The notes: generated by a model from the sequence alone, not told the origin. 64,000 nucleotides of DNA from Melastoma dodecandrum (GCA_029817715.1 JARUPY010000135.1:62001-126000), one strand, 5' to 3'; counted from the stretch's first letter, positions 9,460 to 18,367 are shown. Translations and numbers: made by a program.

Positions 9460-10740
9460 TCAGAGACCCTCGGGCCGGCCCACCACGGTGACCAGCAGAG
9501 GGCCGGAGCCGAGCATGCGGGCGCCGACGCGCTTGGCGTCCTCCAGCGTCACCGCCTCGATCATGCCGTTGCGCTCGTCGAGGTAGGACACGTCGAAGCC
9601 CTCGGTCTGGAGGTGCACGAGCTGGCTCGCGATCTTGAGCGACGTGTCGAAGCGCAGCGCGTAGGAGCCGACGAGGAACTTCTTGGCCTTGTCGAGCTCG
9701 TCCTCCGTCGGTCCTTCGGCGGCGAGCCCGTCGATCTGCTGGGCGATCACGTCGAGCGATTCCTTGGCGCGCTCGTTCTTGGTCGACGTGCCGCCGCCGA
9801 AGATCGCCGTCCGGTCGAAGGTCGACAGGTGCGAATAGACCGAATAGGCGAGGCCGCGCTTCTCGCGCACCTCCCGGAACAGCCGGGCCGAGAAGACGCC
9901 GCCGCCCAGGATGTGGTTGACCACGACGGCCGCCATGTGATCCGGGTCGCGCCGCGGGATGCCGGGCAGGCCGAAGCGGATGGTGGATTGCGGGATGTCG
10001 AGGTCGATGACCTGCGCCGCCCCGCCCCGCGCCACTTCGACGGGCGGGATCGTCACCAGCTGGCCCGCGGCCGGCAGGTCGCCGAAGGCGCGGTCGAGCA
10101 TGTTCCCGAGCGTGGCGGCGTCGATGGCGCCCACGGCCGCGATCTTGAGCTCGTGCCGCGCCAGCGAACGCCGGTACATGTCGACGAGGTCGCCCCGCGT
10201 CACCGCGGCCAGCGTCTCGGCGGTGCCCCGCACCGCGAGGCCGTAGGGGTGGCCCGGGAAGGCGCTCTCGCGCCAGCCGCGGCCCGCCAGGGCGTCCGGG
10301 TCCTTGGCCTCGCGGCGGAACCCCGCCGTGATCTGGGCGCGCACCCGCTCGACGGCATCCTGGTCGAAACGGGGCGCCGTCACGGCGAGGCGCAGGAGGT
10401 CGAAGGCTTCCTCGACCGACCGGGCGAGCGTCTTCAGCCGGCCCGACACCGCATCGCGGTCGGCGCCGAAGGAGATCTCGATGGCGCGGTCGTCGAGGGC
10501 GCGGTGGAAGCTCTCGGAATCGAGGTCGCCCGCGCCCTCGTCGAGCAGGCTCGCCATCATGGCGGCGGTGCCGGCCTTGCCGGCGAGGTCCTGGGAGGCG
10601 CCGCCCTTGAACGCGAAATCCATCGCCACGAGCGGCACGGCATAGTCCTCGACCAGCCAGGCTTCGATGCCGCCGGGCGAGCGGACCTTCTGGACGGCCG
10701 CGGCGCGGGAGGCAGGCTTGAGGGTGGCGAAGGCGGTCAT
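9460..10740 (-). CDS. M16 family peptidase-like subunit (no HxxEH)
   Basis: A 426-residue insulinase-type protein. The N-terminal domain lacks the zinc-binding HxxEH box (the equivalent region reads FAFKGGASQDLAGKAGTAAM). The C-terminal domain keeps the substrate-binding R-Y-type segment FREVREKRGLAYSVYSHLS. In bacteria such inactive subunits pair with a catalytic M16 subunit to form a clamshell peptidase, like the alpha and beta subunits of mitochondrial processing peptidase. The catalytic partner is encoded directly upstream, with an 82-base gap. No signal peptide is evident. It converges with kup. Confidence 0.87.
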   Translation of the reverse strand: MTAFATLKPASRAAAVQKVRSPGGIEAWLVEDYAVPLVAMDFAFKGGASQDLAGKAGTAAMMASLLDEGAGDLDSESFHRALDDRAIEISFGADRDAVSGRLKTLARSVEEAFDLLRLAVTAPRFDQDAVERVRAQITAGFRREAKDPDALAGRGWRESAFPGHPYGLAVRGTAETLAAVTRGDLVDMYRRSLARHELKIAAVGAIDAATLGNMLDRAFGDLPAAGQLVTIPPVEVARGGAAQVIDLDIPQSTIRFGLPGIPRRDPDHMAAVVVNHILGGGVFSARLFREVREKRGLAYSVYSHLSTFDRTAIFGGGTSTKNERAKESLDVIAQQIDGLAAEGPTEDELDKAKKFLVGSYALRFDTSLKIASQLVHLQTEGFDVSYLDERNGMIEAVTLEDAKRVGARMLGSGPLLVTVVGRPEGL

Positions 10741-10822
10741 GGACGTTCCGGAACGCGGGAGCTGACGAAGGCGGGTGCCGGCACGGTCGACCCGTGCCGG
10801 CGTCGCGCGGTGGGATGAAGCC

Positions 10823-12178
10823 TCAGGCCGCCGCGGCGGCGGACCCCGCTTCGGGCAGCAGGAAGCCCGTCACGGCGCGCTTCTTGGACAGCCAGGTCGC
10901 CGCGACGTCGCGCACGTCCTCGGCCGTCACGGCGTCGATGGCGTCCGGCCAGCGCGCCACGTCCTCGGCGGTCAGGCCCGTGGTGAGGGCGGCGCCGTAC
11001 CAGCGGGCCAGCGTCGCCTGGTTGTCCTGCGCATAGACGGCATCGGCGACGAGGCGCGTCTTGGCGCGGGCGAGATCCCCCGGCTCGGCCAAGGTCGTGC
11101 CCACCGCGGCCACGACCGCGTCCAGGGCGGCGTCGAGCGCCTCCAGCGTCACGCCCTCGGCCGGCATGGCCCAGAGATAGAAGCGCGTGTCGTCGAGCGA
11201 CGTGCCCATATAGTAGGCGCCCGCCGCGACCGCGATCTTCCGCTCCAGCACGAGGGCCCGGTAGAGCATCGAGGTCTGCCCGCCGCCGAGGTGGTGGGCC
11301 AGGACTTCGAGCGCCAGCGCGTCCTGGCCGCCCGTGCGGTAGGAGGGGACGAGGTAGATGCGCTGCGCGCTCGGCTGCTCGACCTTGGGATCGGCCAGCG
11401 TGACGAGGCGGTGGGCGTGGGGCGGCGGCTCCTGCGGGCGGCGGCGCACCGGGGCTTCGCCGCGGGCCGGGATGCGGCCGTAGGTGTCCTCGGCGAGGCG
11501 CTTCACCTCGTCGAAGGCGACATCGCCGGCGACGATCAGGATGGCGTTTTCGGGCGTGTAGAAGCGGCCGTAATAGGCGAGGGCGTCGCCGCGATCGAGC
11601 GTCTCGATCTCGTGCTTCCAGCCGATGATCGGCTTGCCATAGGGGTGGCTGGAGAACAGCGCCGCCTGCACGGCCTCGGAGAGCTGCTGCGAGGGATCCG
11701 TGTCGGTGCGCATGCGGCGCTCCTCGAGGACGACGTCGCGCTCGGGATCGACGACCGCGTCGGAGAGCACGAGGCCCGTCATCCGGTCGGCCTCGAAGCC
11801 CATCAGCGTGCCGAGGTGCTCCTTGGCGATGCGCTGGAAATAGGCCGTGTAGTCGTTGGACGTGAAGGCGTTCTCCTGCCCGCCGAGTTCCGCCACGGTT
11901 TCGGAGAATACGCCCTGCGGATGGGTGGCGGTGCCCTTGAACATCAGGTGTTCGAGGAAATGCGCGATGCCCGATTTGCCCACCGGATCGTCGGCCGAGC
12001 CGTTGCGATACCAGACCATGTGGGTCACGACGGGCGCGCGGTGATCGGGGATGACGACGATCTCGAGGCCGTTGTCGAGCCGTCCGGTCGAGATGCTGGG
12101 GCCGGTGCCGGCCTTGCCCTCGGCGGAGGCGACGTTGAGACCCGGGGCGGACGGCGGGAGCGGAGCGGCAGGAGACAT
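10823..12178 (-). CDS. M16 family zinc metallopeptidase, catalytic subunit
   Basis: Translation from ATG 12178 (MSPAAPLPPS) gives 451 residues. An in-frame ATG 35 codons upstream adds only low-complexity sequence, so it was not used. The zinc site HFLEH (His73, Glu76, His77) lies in SGIAHFLEHLMFKGT, and the usual downstream glutamate region (GGQENAFTSNDYTAYFQ) follows. The C-terminal half contains the second M16 fold. It is the likely active partner of the following HxxEH-less subunit and the two form an operon. It probably degrades or processes peptides; no specific substrate is indicated. Confidence 0.9.
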   Translation of the reverse strand: MSPAAPLPPSAPGLNVASAEGKAGTGPSISTGRLDNGLEIVVIPDHRAPVVTHMVWYRNGSADDPVGKSGIAHFLEHLMFKGTATHPQGVFSETVAELGGQENAFTSNDYTAYFQRIAKEHLGTLMGFEADRMTGLVLSDAVVDPERDVVLEERRMRTDTDPSQQLSEAVQAALFSSHPYGKPIIGWKHEIETLDRGDALAYYGRFYTPENAILIVAGDVAFDEVKRLAEDTYGRIPARGEAPVRRRPQEPPPHAHRLVTLADPKVEQPSAQRIYLVPSYRTGGQDALALEVLAHHLGGGQTSMLYRALVLERKIAVAAGAYYMGTSLDDTRFYLWAMPAEGVTLEALDAALDAVVAAVGTTLAEPGDLARAKTRLVADAVYAQDNQATLARWYGAALTTGLTAEDVARWPDAIDAVTAEDVRDVAATWLSKKRAVTGFLLPEAGSAAAAA

Positions 12179-12356
12179 GGGTCGGGGTCTACGCGCTGGA
12201 GGGGGACGGCGATCCGCCGAGCCAATCCTCCCCGCGGACCCGAGGCCCGCTTGTGGCACGGGTTCTCGGGCCCAATGTGACAATTCTTGTCAGAATGTCC
12301 AGGCCCGCGGCCCCGCGCCCAGGGCTCCGAACTCGGGTTAACGGTGGTGGCAGCGC

Positions 12357-12413
12357 TCTTCTCCCCTTTGGGGAGAAGGTGGCCAGCGCGGCGGCGCTGG
12401 ACGGATGAGGGGC
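12357..12413 (+). repeat. REP-like palindromic element, copy 1
   Basis: A perfect 9-base stem CTTCTCCCC-TTT-GGGGAGAAG is followed by GTGGCC and a second hairpin CCAGCGC-GGCG-GCGCTGG, ending in GGATGAGGGG. Elements built as hairpin + AGGTGGC...GGATGAGGG are common dispersed intergenic repeats in Hyphomicrobiales. A second copy in the opposite orientation lies about 40 bases downstream. Confidence 0.65.
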
Positions 12414-12450
12414 AAGCAGGGGCTGATTTCTGGACGACGCGCGGGGCACC

Positions 12451-12506
12451 CACCCTCATCTGTCGTCGCTTCGCGCCGACATCTTCTCCCGCCAGCGGGA
12501 GAAGGG
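12451..12506 (-). repeat. REP-like palindromic element, copy 2 (inverted)
   Basis: Read on the minus strand this is CTTCTCCCGCTGGCGGGAGAAG, then GATGTCGGCGCGAAGCGACGACAG and ATGAGGGTG, so it matches the layout of copy 1 with a diverged middle. Together the two copies form a head-to-head inverted pair in the gap between the M16 peptidase gene and the small exported protein. The rest of this 600-base gap holds no convincing gene. Confidence 0.6.
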
Positions 12507-12787
12507 AGCGCCCGGCGGTCCTGCGTTAACCTGGATTCGGAGCCCTGGCCCCGCGCCGCGGCAGCGCCGGGGCCGGGCAGGATCGGCTCGGGCGCATGCC
12601 GGCCTGTTCCGGGACGGCCCGCGCGCATGTCGTGGCAGGATCCCCGCGCCGCCGGGCTCGCGCGGAGAGCTGCGCCGCCATGGCGGCGCGACGGCGGCGT
12701 TCGAGCTTCCCCTCATTTTTCCCGGGCGGGCGGCGAACGGATCGGCGGCCCGGGCGTTGAAAGGTCCTCACATCAAGGAGTTCGTTC

Positions 12788-12976
12788 ATGCGCAGCATCA
12801 TCCTGTCGGTCGCGGCTCTCGCATTGCTGGGCTCCGTCAACGCGGCTTCGGCCGGCTGCCTCGCCGGCGCCGCGGCCGGCGGCGTCGCGGGCCACATGGC
12901 GGGCCACCATGGCCTGCTCGGCGCGGCCGCGGGTTGCGCGGTCGGCCACCACATGGCCAAGAAGAAGAACAAGTAA
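12788..12976 (+). CDS. Small exported glycine/histidine-rich protein
   Basis: A 62-residue product with a clear signal peptide (MRSIILSVAALALLGSVNAASA) and a strong AAGGAG ribosome binding site seven bases before the ATG. The mature part, about 40 residues, has two Cys, several His (GHMAGHHGLLG, GHHMAKKKNK) and Gly-zipper-like spacing, and a Lys-rich tail. The His pairs could bind metal, but no function is known to me. The gene stands alone, downstream of the REP pair and upstream of prmA, which has the same direction. Confidence 0.7.
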   Translation: MRSIILSVAALALLGSVNAASAGCLAGAAAGGVAGHMAGHHGLLGAAAGCAVGHHMAKKKNK

Positions 12977-13086
12977 TCCGGCACGGTGGGCCGCCCCGCG
13001 CCGCGCGCGGGCGCGGCCCCTCCCGGGCGGACCATCGCATGCGGGCCAATGTTCGGGTGCGCCGCGAGTGACAGCGGTGCCGCGCC

Positions 13087-14034
13087 ATGCTAGCCGCGGG
13101 CATGCTCGAAGGCCTGCCTCCCAACGACGCCGCGCAGCTCCTGCGCTTCTCCTGCGACGAAGCCCGGGCGCGCGCCGCGGCCGACATCGTGATGGAGGTC
13201 TTCGACCCCGCCGAGACCGCCGCGGCCTCCTTCGAGGACGAGGCGAGCCCGCTCGAACCCAAGCCCTGGATCGTCGAGATCTATTTCGGTCGGGGCGTCG
13301 ACGAGGGGCAGATCAGGGTTCTCATCGCCGACACGATGGGCGCGGACCTCGCCGCCGCCATCGTCACCGAGGCCATCGCCCAGCAGGACTGGGTCCAGCG
13401 GTCGCTGACCGGGCTGGCGCCGGTCCGGGCGGGGCGCTTCCTGGTCCACGGTTCCCACGACCGGGACGTCGTCCGCTCTAACGACCTCGCACTCGAGATC
13501 GAGGCCGCGCTCGCCTTCGGCACCGGCCATCACGGCACGACCCGCGGATGCCTCCTGGCGCTCGACGCGGTGCTGAAACGCCGGCGGCCGCGCCGGATCG
13601 TCGACCTCGGCACCGGGACGGGCGTGCTCGCCATGGCGGCCGCCAAGGCCTTGAAGCGCGAGGTTTTCTGCGGCGACCTCGATGCCGTGGCGGTGGCGGC
13701 GGCGCGCGCCAATGCCGCCCTCAACGGCGTCGGTCCCTGGATCCGCCCCGTCGTGGCGGCCGGCCTCTCCCATCCCAAGCTGCGCGCCAACGCGCCCTAC
13801 GACCTCATGCTGGCCAATATCCTGGCCAAACCCCTGCGGGCCCTCGCACCGGCCATCGCGGCCCACGCGGCGCCCGGCGCCGACCTGATCCTGTCGGGCC
13901 TGCTGCCGCGCGACGTGCGCGGCATCCTGTCGAGCTACGGAACGCAGGGTTTCGCGCTGGTCGCCCGCGCCGAACTCGAAGGATGGGCGACCCTGAGCCT
14001 GCGCAAGCGCCTGCGATCGTCGTTCCCGTCGTAA
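13087..14034 (+). CDS. prmA: Ribosomal protein L11 methyltransferase
   Basis: A 315-residue protein with an N-terminal substrate-recognition domain (residues 1-120) and a C-terminal class I methyltransferase domain. The PrmA hallmark ALAFGTGHHGTTRGCL precedes motif I (IVDLGTGTGVLAMAAAK), and the catalytic-loop LANILAKPL follows. It trimethylates lysines and the N-terminus of ribosomal protein L11 in the cytosol. ATG 13087 is used; MLEGLPPNDA five codons later is equally plausible. A strong hairpin directly follows the stop. Confidence 0.93.
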   Translation: MLAAGMLEGLPPNDAAQLLRFSCDEARARAAADIVMEVFDPAETAAASFEDEASPLEPKPWIVEIYFGRGVDEGQIRVLIADTMGADLAAAIVTEAIAQQDWVQRSLTGLAPVRAGRFLVHGSHDRDVVRSNDLALEIEAALAFGTGHHGTTRGCLLALDAVLKRRRPRRIVDLGTGTGVLAMAAAKALKREVFCGDLDAVAVAAARANAALNGVGPWIRPVVAAGLSHPKLRANAPYDLMLANILAKPLRALAPAIAAHAAPGADLILSGLLPRDVRGILSSYGTQGFALVARAELEGWATLSLRKRLRSSFPS

Positions 14035-14037
14035 ACG

Positions 14038-14077
14038 CCGAAGGCCGCGAGGGGCATCGCGGCCTTCGGTATAAAAA
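14038..14077. terminator. Terminator-like hairpin between convergent genes
   Basis: A perfect 13-base inverted repeat CCGAAGGCCGCGA / TCGCGGCCTTCGG (14038-14050 and 14057-14069) lies four bases after the prmA stop. It is flanked by an A-rich stretch on the right. It sits between prmA and the oppositely directed small gene at 14091, so it could serve both. The T-run on the plus side is weak. Confidence 0.55.
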
Positions 14078-14090
14078 CTCCCGTGCGGCG

Positions 14091-14285
14091 TCAGCGGCAG
14101 GCGCGGCAGGCCTCGTAATAGGCGACCTCCGCCTGGTCGGACCAGCCGTCGATATCCTGGAGGGGCCGCGGCGAACGGCGCTCGCCCGCCGCCGTCAGGG
14201 CGCGCCGGACATTGCCCAGCACGTCGGACAGCGGGAAACGCCCGCCATGGATGCCCAGATGGGCGAGTTTGGTGATCTTGGTCAT
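14091..14285 (-). CDS. Small hypothetical protein (64 aa)
   Basis: Reads MTKITKLAHLGIHGGRFPLS and ends EVAYYEACRACR. There is an AAGAAGA purine stretch about 8 bases before the start. I do not recognise a family. The layout (basic N-terminus, short helical middle, acidic end) resembles small regulatory or stress proteins of the group, but no motif proves that. A lower-GC stretch around 14410-14480 upstream could hold its promoter. It could also be a chance reading frame. Confidence 0.45.
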   Translation of the reverse strand: MTKITKLAHLGIHGGRFPLSDVLGNVRRALTAAGERRSPRPLQDIDGWSDQAEVAYYEACRACR

Positions 14286-14764
14286 CGTCTTCTTCTTGTC
14301 GGTCGCGCGCGGCGACGGCCGCTCCCGCGGGGAGGGGTCGGCGCGGCGCTCGTGGATCCTTCGAAGGCGCCGCCCACCGAGCAGGGTCGACGCCGTCCAC
14401 GTGCCTTTCGGTCTCGTGTGACTTCAAGATAGGCCGAATGGCGCATATTGCATCGCACAAAAGCTCGATTTTGCGGCGCAACAGGGCAGGCATGCCGCCG
14501 ACGCGGAGCTTTGTGACGGGCGCGTGACGATCGCTGGCGTGGGCCGCGGGGGTGCCGGGGACCGGTCGCGGGCGATGACACGGCTTTGACTCTCGTCCCC
14601 CTCTCCGCCCACTGGGAGCTCGATCCGGCGCGCTGCGCTCGCCGCCGGGCGCCGGGCTCACGCCGGGCTTGGACCGCTTCGCCGTGCCCGCTTTATCGGT
14701 GGAGGGGCGGTGGCGGCCCGCCACCGTCGGCCGTCGCGAGACGGACCCACCCTCCGGGACCGTC
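14286..14764. other. Intergenic region without recognised gene
   Basis: This 479-base gap lies between two minus-strand genes. Most of it is GC-rich, but 14410-14480 is distinctly AT-richer (for example GCACAAAAGCTCGATTTTGCGGCG). That stretch is compatible with a minus-strand promoter for the 64-residue gene with a leader of about 130 bases. Reading frames here look like shadows with Arg/Pro-rich composition. Confidence 0.5.
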
Positions 14765-15130
14765 TCAGAGCCGCGCCAGCGTCACGGGCTCGGTGCCGTT
14801 CATGCCGAGCGCTCGTGAAGCCGCGGGGGAGAGGTCGATGACCCGGCCGCCCACGTAGGGGCCCCGGTCGTTGATGCGGACCACCACGGAGCGCCCGGTG
14901 CGGCGGCTGGTCACGAGCACGCGGGAGCCGAAGGGAAAGGAGCGATGCGCGGCCGTGAGGGCTCCGACGTTGAACCGCTCGCCGCTGGCGGTGCGGTGGC
15001 CGCCGAAGCCGGGGCCGTACCAGGATGCGAGGCCACCCGAGCAGGGGTGCAGGCCGCGGGCTTCGGCTGCCGAGGTCAGACACGTCGCCGTCAAGACGAG
15101 GGCGGGCAGCGCGAGGTCCTTGAATGTCAC
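14765..15130 (-). CDS. RlpA-like double-psi beta-barrel exported protein
   Basis: Translation from GTG 15130 ([24 protein letters not shown]) gives 121 residues with a signal peptide; an upstream ATG (15238) would bury the signal behind 36 extra residues. The mature domain is the RlpA barrel: [20 protein letters not shown], then the [20 protein letters not shown] core with the conserved aspartate, and [16 protein letters not shown]. RlpA proteins bind or cleave denuded peptidoglycan glycan strands at the septum. This one lacks a lipobox and a SPOR domain, so it is a minimal periplasmic version. Confidence 0.82.
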   Translation of the reverse strand: MTFKDLALPALVLTATCLTSAAEARGLHPCSGGLASWYGPGFGGHRTASGERFNVGALTAAHRSFPFGSRVLVTSRRTGRSVVVRINDRGPYVGGRVIDLSPAASRALGMNGTEPVTLARL

Positions 15131-15701
15131 TATCAGGTTTTCCCGTTCCGTTGCGAACGGGTCGGCAACATAGGTCGGTTTGGGGCGACAATGTGGGCCG
15201 GAAATTCCAGCGAGCGGCCGGAGTTCTACAACCGTCATGTCGGGGTTGATCTTAGGGCTCGACCTGTTGCAGGGGCCTGTGTTCGGGTCGCAGCGAGTTA
15301 ATGAGGCGTTAACGCAAATTCTTGAATCTAGACTTGAAGGGTCTTGGCGAGAGCCGCTGTTGCCAAAATAGGACAGTGGGGGCGTAGCAGACGGTAGGCA
15401 AAGCTCAAGAAACGATCCTGCACGGTCCGGCGGGGCGCGGGCAGGCCGAAACGCGTGCCGGGCGGGGTCGCTTGAGGCGCACGAACACGATGAACGTTCG
15501 TTCAGGCAGGCGGGATTCCACCCGCTCGGCGCCGAGTTCCGAGAACAATTCGCGACATTCTGTCGCGTTTCGACGGGCCAAAAGCCCTCGGAGCGGCACG
15601 GCGCGGTGATTCGCGCCGGGAAAACCGGGCCCCGTCGCGCCCGATAGGGGCAGTGACGGGAGGGGAGACCCGTTCCCCAGGCCCGATCGGACGCCCGCCT
15701 C

Positions 15702-15737
15702 AGCGGGATCGCGTGGCTTCTCCCACGCGATCCCGCT
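15702..15737. repeat. Perfect 15-bp inverted repeat
   Basis: AGCGGGATCGCGTGG and its exact complement (15723-15737) flank a six-base loop CTTCTC. The arms contain GATC and CGCG palindromes. A related single arm (GGATCGCGTGGGAG) recurs at about 15897. There is no T-run, so it is probably a repeat element or binding site rather than a terminator. Confidence 0.6.
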
Positions 15738-15834
15738 CCGTGTCCTCGTCGGACTGAGCCGGGTTTCGTGTGTCGACAGACGAAGCCCTGCTGAGGGACG
15801 GCATACGAGACACGGCGGATCGCTTCGTCCCACC

Positions 15835-15872
15835 GTCATCCCGGGCTCTCGCTCCGCTCATCCCGGGATGAC
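15835..15872. repeat. Palindromic repeat GTCATCCCGGG...CCCGGGATGAC
   Basis: Perfect 11-base arms enclose CTCTCGCTCCGCTCAT. This CATCCCGGG/CCCGGGATG palindrome is a dispersed intergenic repeat type in alphaproteobacteria. Confidence 0.6.
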
Positions 15873-15985
15873 AGCCCCGATCCGAGCCGATCTGCCGGAT
15901 CGCGTGGGAGCCGGCCTCGCCGAAGAAGCGAGGCCCCGGGGCGGAGCGCCTTCCCTGAGAAGAGAGCGCTCCGCCCGCGCCCCGG

Positions 15986-16795
15986 TCAGGGCTGGTCGTA
16001 CACGCGAACGCGGCTCCCGGAGCCGGCCGGGGTGGTGCCCGCCGGGGGTGCCGCGTCGGTTCCGGCGGGGGCCACGGGACGGACCGGCTGCGGGCCGCGG
16101 CCGAGATCGCGCGGCGGCACCGTCGCGCCGTCCTGGAGGCCGGCCGCCGTCTGGCCCAGGCCCGCCGCGCCGCCCAGGCCGGGCGACAGCATGGTGGGAT
16201 CGGAGAAGACGGGTTCCCCCGTCACGGCGCCCTTGCCGACATATTGGCCGTTCCAGCCTTCGCCGCGCCAGTTCCCCTCCCGGGCCGGCATGTCGACCGC
16301 CCTGTCATGGTCCAGGATCGACCGGACCTGCTCGGCCTTGGCGGACTCGGCCTTGACGGTCAGCAGCGTGCCGCCGCGGTGGACGCCCTCGGCATAGGCG
16401 TGAGCGTCCGTCTCGCTCACGCCGACGTCGGTCAGCGAACCGACGATTCCGCCGGCCGCGGCGCCGACGCCCGCGCCGAGCAGCGTGGATGCCAGCCAGC
16501 CCGCCGCCACCACCGGCCCGAGGCCTGGGATCGCCAGCAGGCCGAGGCCGGCCAGCAGGCCGGCGCCGCCGCCCAGCAACGTGCCGAGCGAGGCACCGGC
16601 CCCGGTGCCGCTCACGGGCGCGTCGGGCATGGGTTCGGCGTCACCCGGGATGGCGCCGTAATACTGGCTGTGGGAACTGTCGTTCGACACGAGGCTGATG
16701 TCGGCATGGGGCACGCCGGCCTGTTCCAGCCGCCGCACCGCCTCGACGGCGTCGTCGTAGCGGTCGAACAGCGCCGTCAGGGTCTGGGTCGCCAT
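15986..16795 (-). CDS. General stress protein 17M (YflT)-like protein with glycine-zipper segment
   Basis: A 269-residue protein from ATG 16795, with AAGGAG eight bases upstream. The N-terminal domain (TLTALFDRYDDAVEAVRRLEQAGVPHADISLV) matches the YflT/GSP17M domain described for heat-induced stress proteins. Residues 60-125 form a long Gly/Ala/Leu-rich segment (GAGVGAAAGGIVGSLTDVGV) that could insert in a membrane. This is followed by a second small alpha/beta part (VHRGGTLLTVKAESAKAEQV) and a disordered Pro-rich C-terminus. The role is probably in stress tolerance, inferred from family only. The neighbour upstream is a separate exported protein gene. Confidence 0.72.
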   Translation of the reverse strand: MATQTLTALFDRYDDAVEAVRRLEQAGVPHADISLVSNDSSHSQYYGAIPGDAEPMPDAPVSGTGAGASLGTLLGGGAGLLAGLGLLAIPGLGPVVAAGWLASTLLGAGVGAAAGGIVGSLTDVGVSETDAHAYAEGVHRGGTLLTVKAESAKAEQVRSILDHDRAVDMPAREGNWRGEGWNGQYVGKGAVTGEPVFSDPTMLSPGLGGAAGLGQTAAGLQDGATVPPRDLGRGPQPVRPVAPAGTDAAPPAGTTPAGSGSRVRVYDQP

Positions 16796-16946
16796 GGGAT
16801 GAACTCCTTGCTGGGTGAGGGGAGAGGCATCGGGATCAGCGGCGCCGGCGCGCTCAGGGTTCCCACCCCGGTCAGTGCTTCGATCCACGCCGGCGCCCCA
16901 GAGGACGGAAATCTGGAACAGGAAGCCCTGATCGGGGTGGGTGCCC

Positions 16947-17336
16947 TCACTGCGAGGCGAGCTGGCCCTTGTAGTCGAAGCCGACCGCGAGGGTCTTGCC
17001 GTCCTTCTCGGCATGGCCGCGCCAGATGCCGTCGCCGTCCTTGGCCAGCCCCGTGACGTTGCTGAAACCCGCGCTCTCGATCCGGCTGCGGGCCTGCCCT
17101 TCGGTGAAACTGTTGGCACCCTTGGCGAGGTCAGGCATGGGGACCATCCGGATGGTTCCCGACGCATTCACGTCCGATCCGGCATTGCCGTTCGGATTGA
17201 CGGCCTCGTTGCTCTGGCCCGTGCCCTGCGGCGGGGTCGCGGTATTGGCCGATGGCGCGGTCTGGGCCGAAGCCCCGCCCGCCGTCAGGAGGGCCAATGC
17301 CGCAAGAAGAGGCAGGATGCGCAATTCGTCCTCCAT
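16947..17336 (-). CDS. Exported protein of unknown function, PepSY-like C-terminus
   Basis: Translation from MEDELRILPLL (17336) gives 129 residues with a signal peptide ending near GGASAQ. A Thr/Asn/Gly-rich linker follows. The C-terminal domain is about 60 residues (FTEGQARSRIESAGFSNVTG, then GIWRGHAEKDGKTLAVGFDY). The pattern of a helix plus beta-hairpin with x-W-x-G-x-A resembles small PepSY-type periplasmic domains, but this is a weak assignment. An upstream in-frame start at 17372 would overlap the leader of the divergent DUF3891 gene. Confidence 0.6.
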   Translation of the reverse strand: MEDELRILPLLAALALLTAGGASAQTAPSANTATPPQGTGQSNEAVNPNGNAGSDVNASGTIRMVPMPDLAKGANSFTEGQARSRIESAGFSNVTGLAKDGDGIWRGHAEKDGKTLAVGFDYKGQLASQ

Positions 17337-17482
17337 CGATGATTGACGCTTCGTCAATGGACCGCCCCCCACGCGGGTTCCCGGCCGGGAGCGGCGCCGA
17401 TCCGGCGGGCCGGCCCGGGTCGGCGGGAACGACGTGCCGGCGAGGCCCGTTGTCGGAACGCCACCGCGACCCTGGGGACGTC

Positions 17483-18265
17483 ATGCTGCTGCGCCGGGAG
17501 CCCGATCGCCGCATCGCCATTCCGCAGCCGAGCCATTCCGCCCTGGCGGGGCAGCTCGCGGCGGCCTGGGGCAATGCCGATGTGGCGCCGCCCGAACCGG
17601 CCGGCGAGGTCGCGCTCGCGGCGGCGCTGCACGACATCGGCTGGGCGGCGTGGGAGGCGGAACCCACGCGGGACCCCGAGACCGGGTGGCCCCGGCAGTT
17701 CATGCAGGTGTCGCCCCTGGTCCACGTCGATCTTTGGCGCGCCGGGGTGGCGCGGGCGCGCCTCTTCGGCCGCTACGTCGCGCTGCTCGTGTCGAAACAT
17801 GCCGACACGATCTACACGCGCCACTTCGACGCCGCCGCGGCGGGCGAAGCGGAGCGGGACGCCGTTCGCCGGTTCCTCGACGAGCAGCACGTCCTCCAGC
17901 GCGCGCTCGTCGATTCGCTCCGGGCCGACCCCGTCACCCGCGACAGCGCGCGGGACGAGCGGATCGAGCACAATCGCCTGCTCGTCGCCGCCCTCGACGC
18001 CATGTCGCTGATGCTGTGCTGGGGCATCGCCGACGCCGCCACGGTCGCCGAGGTCCCGGTCGCGCCCGGCCGGACCGGAACCCTGTCGCTCCGGCAGGCC
18101 GGGGAGGCGGTGTCGGTCGATCCCTGGCCCTTCGCGACGCCGCGCCTGCGGGTGCGGGTGGACGGCAAGGCGCTCGCGGCGCCCTTCCCCTCCGATGTTG
18201 CCCTGCGGCGCGGCCTCGCCGAGGCGCCGGCCGTCGGCATCGCGGTCGACCTCGTGCCGACGTGA
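17483..18265 (+). CDS. DUF3891 family protein
   Basis: A 260-residue protein beginning MLLRREPDRRIAIPQPSHSA, from an ATG inside a longer open frame. The region ALHDIGWAAWEAEPTRDPETGW has the H-D-x-G-W pattern typical of DUF3891 and reminiscent of an HD-type metal site. KHADTIYTRH and a second helix-rich half follow. The biochemical role of the family is unknown to me. It is read toward the porin gene, with no obvious partner. Confidence 0.75.
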   Translation: MLLRREPDRRIAIPQPSHSALAGQLAAAWGNADVAPPEPAGEVALAAALHDIGWAAWEAEPTRDPETGWPRQFMQVSPLVHVDLWRAGVARARLFGRYVALLVSKHADTIYTRHFDAAAAGEAERDAVRRFLDEQHVLQRALVDSLRADPVTRDSARDERIEHNRLLVAALDAMSLMLCWGIADAATVAEVPVAPGRTGTLSLRQAGEAVSVDPWPFATPRLRVRVDGKALAAPFPSDVALRRGLAEAPAVGIAVDLVPT

Positions 18266-18367
18266 ACCCGATTCAAGCCGTCCGGGCGAGATGATCGCCC
18301 TCTTGGCCCCTTCCCGCGCGGGCGGGGATGGGCGGGACGAAGCCGGTCCGATCGGCCGGATGCGGCG

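Larger units (their letters stand above)
15239..15985. other. Repeat-rich intergenic region, no recognised gene
   Basis: No reading frame here has family resemblance or a good ribosome binding site. The left part (15290-15375) is AT-richer and may hold the promoter of the RlpA-like gene. The right part contains the two palindromes listed separately. It also has a GC hairpin with arms GGCGGAGCGC/GCGCTCCGCC (15940-15975) just beyond the end of the stress-protein gene, which may end its transcription. Confidence 0.5.

Noticed and set aside
15405..15839. Possible 144-residue minus-strand gene in the repeat-rich gap
   Set aside because: It runs through the perfect palindrome, has no ribosome binding site and shows Arg/Pro-rich shadow composition.
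18273..18367. Uncorrected C-terminus of the porin gene
   Set aside because: After 18439 this frame gives an Arg/Pro-rich tail without barrel pattern; the neighbouring frame gives a proper barrel end with a terminal aromatic residue.
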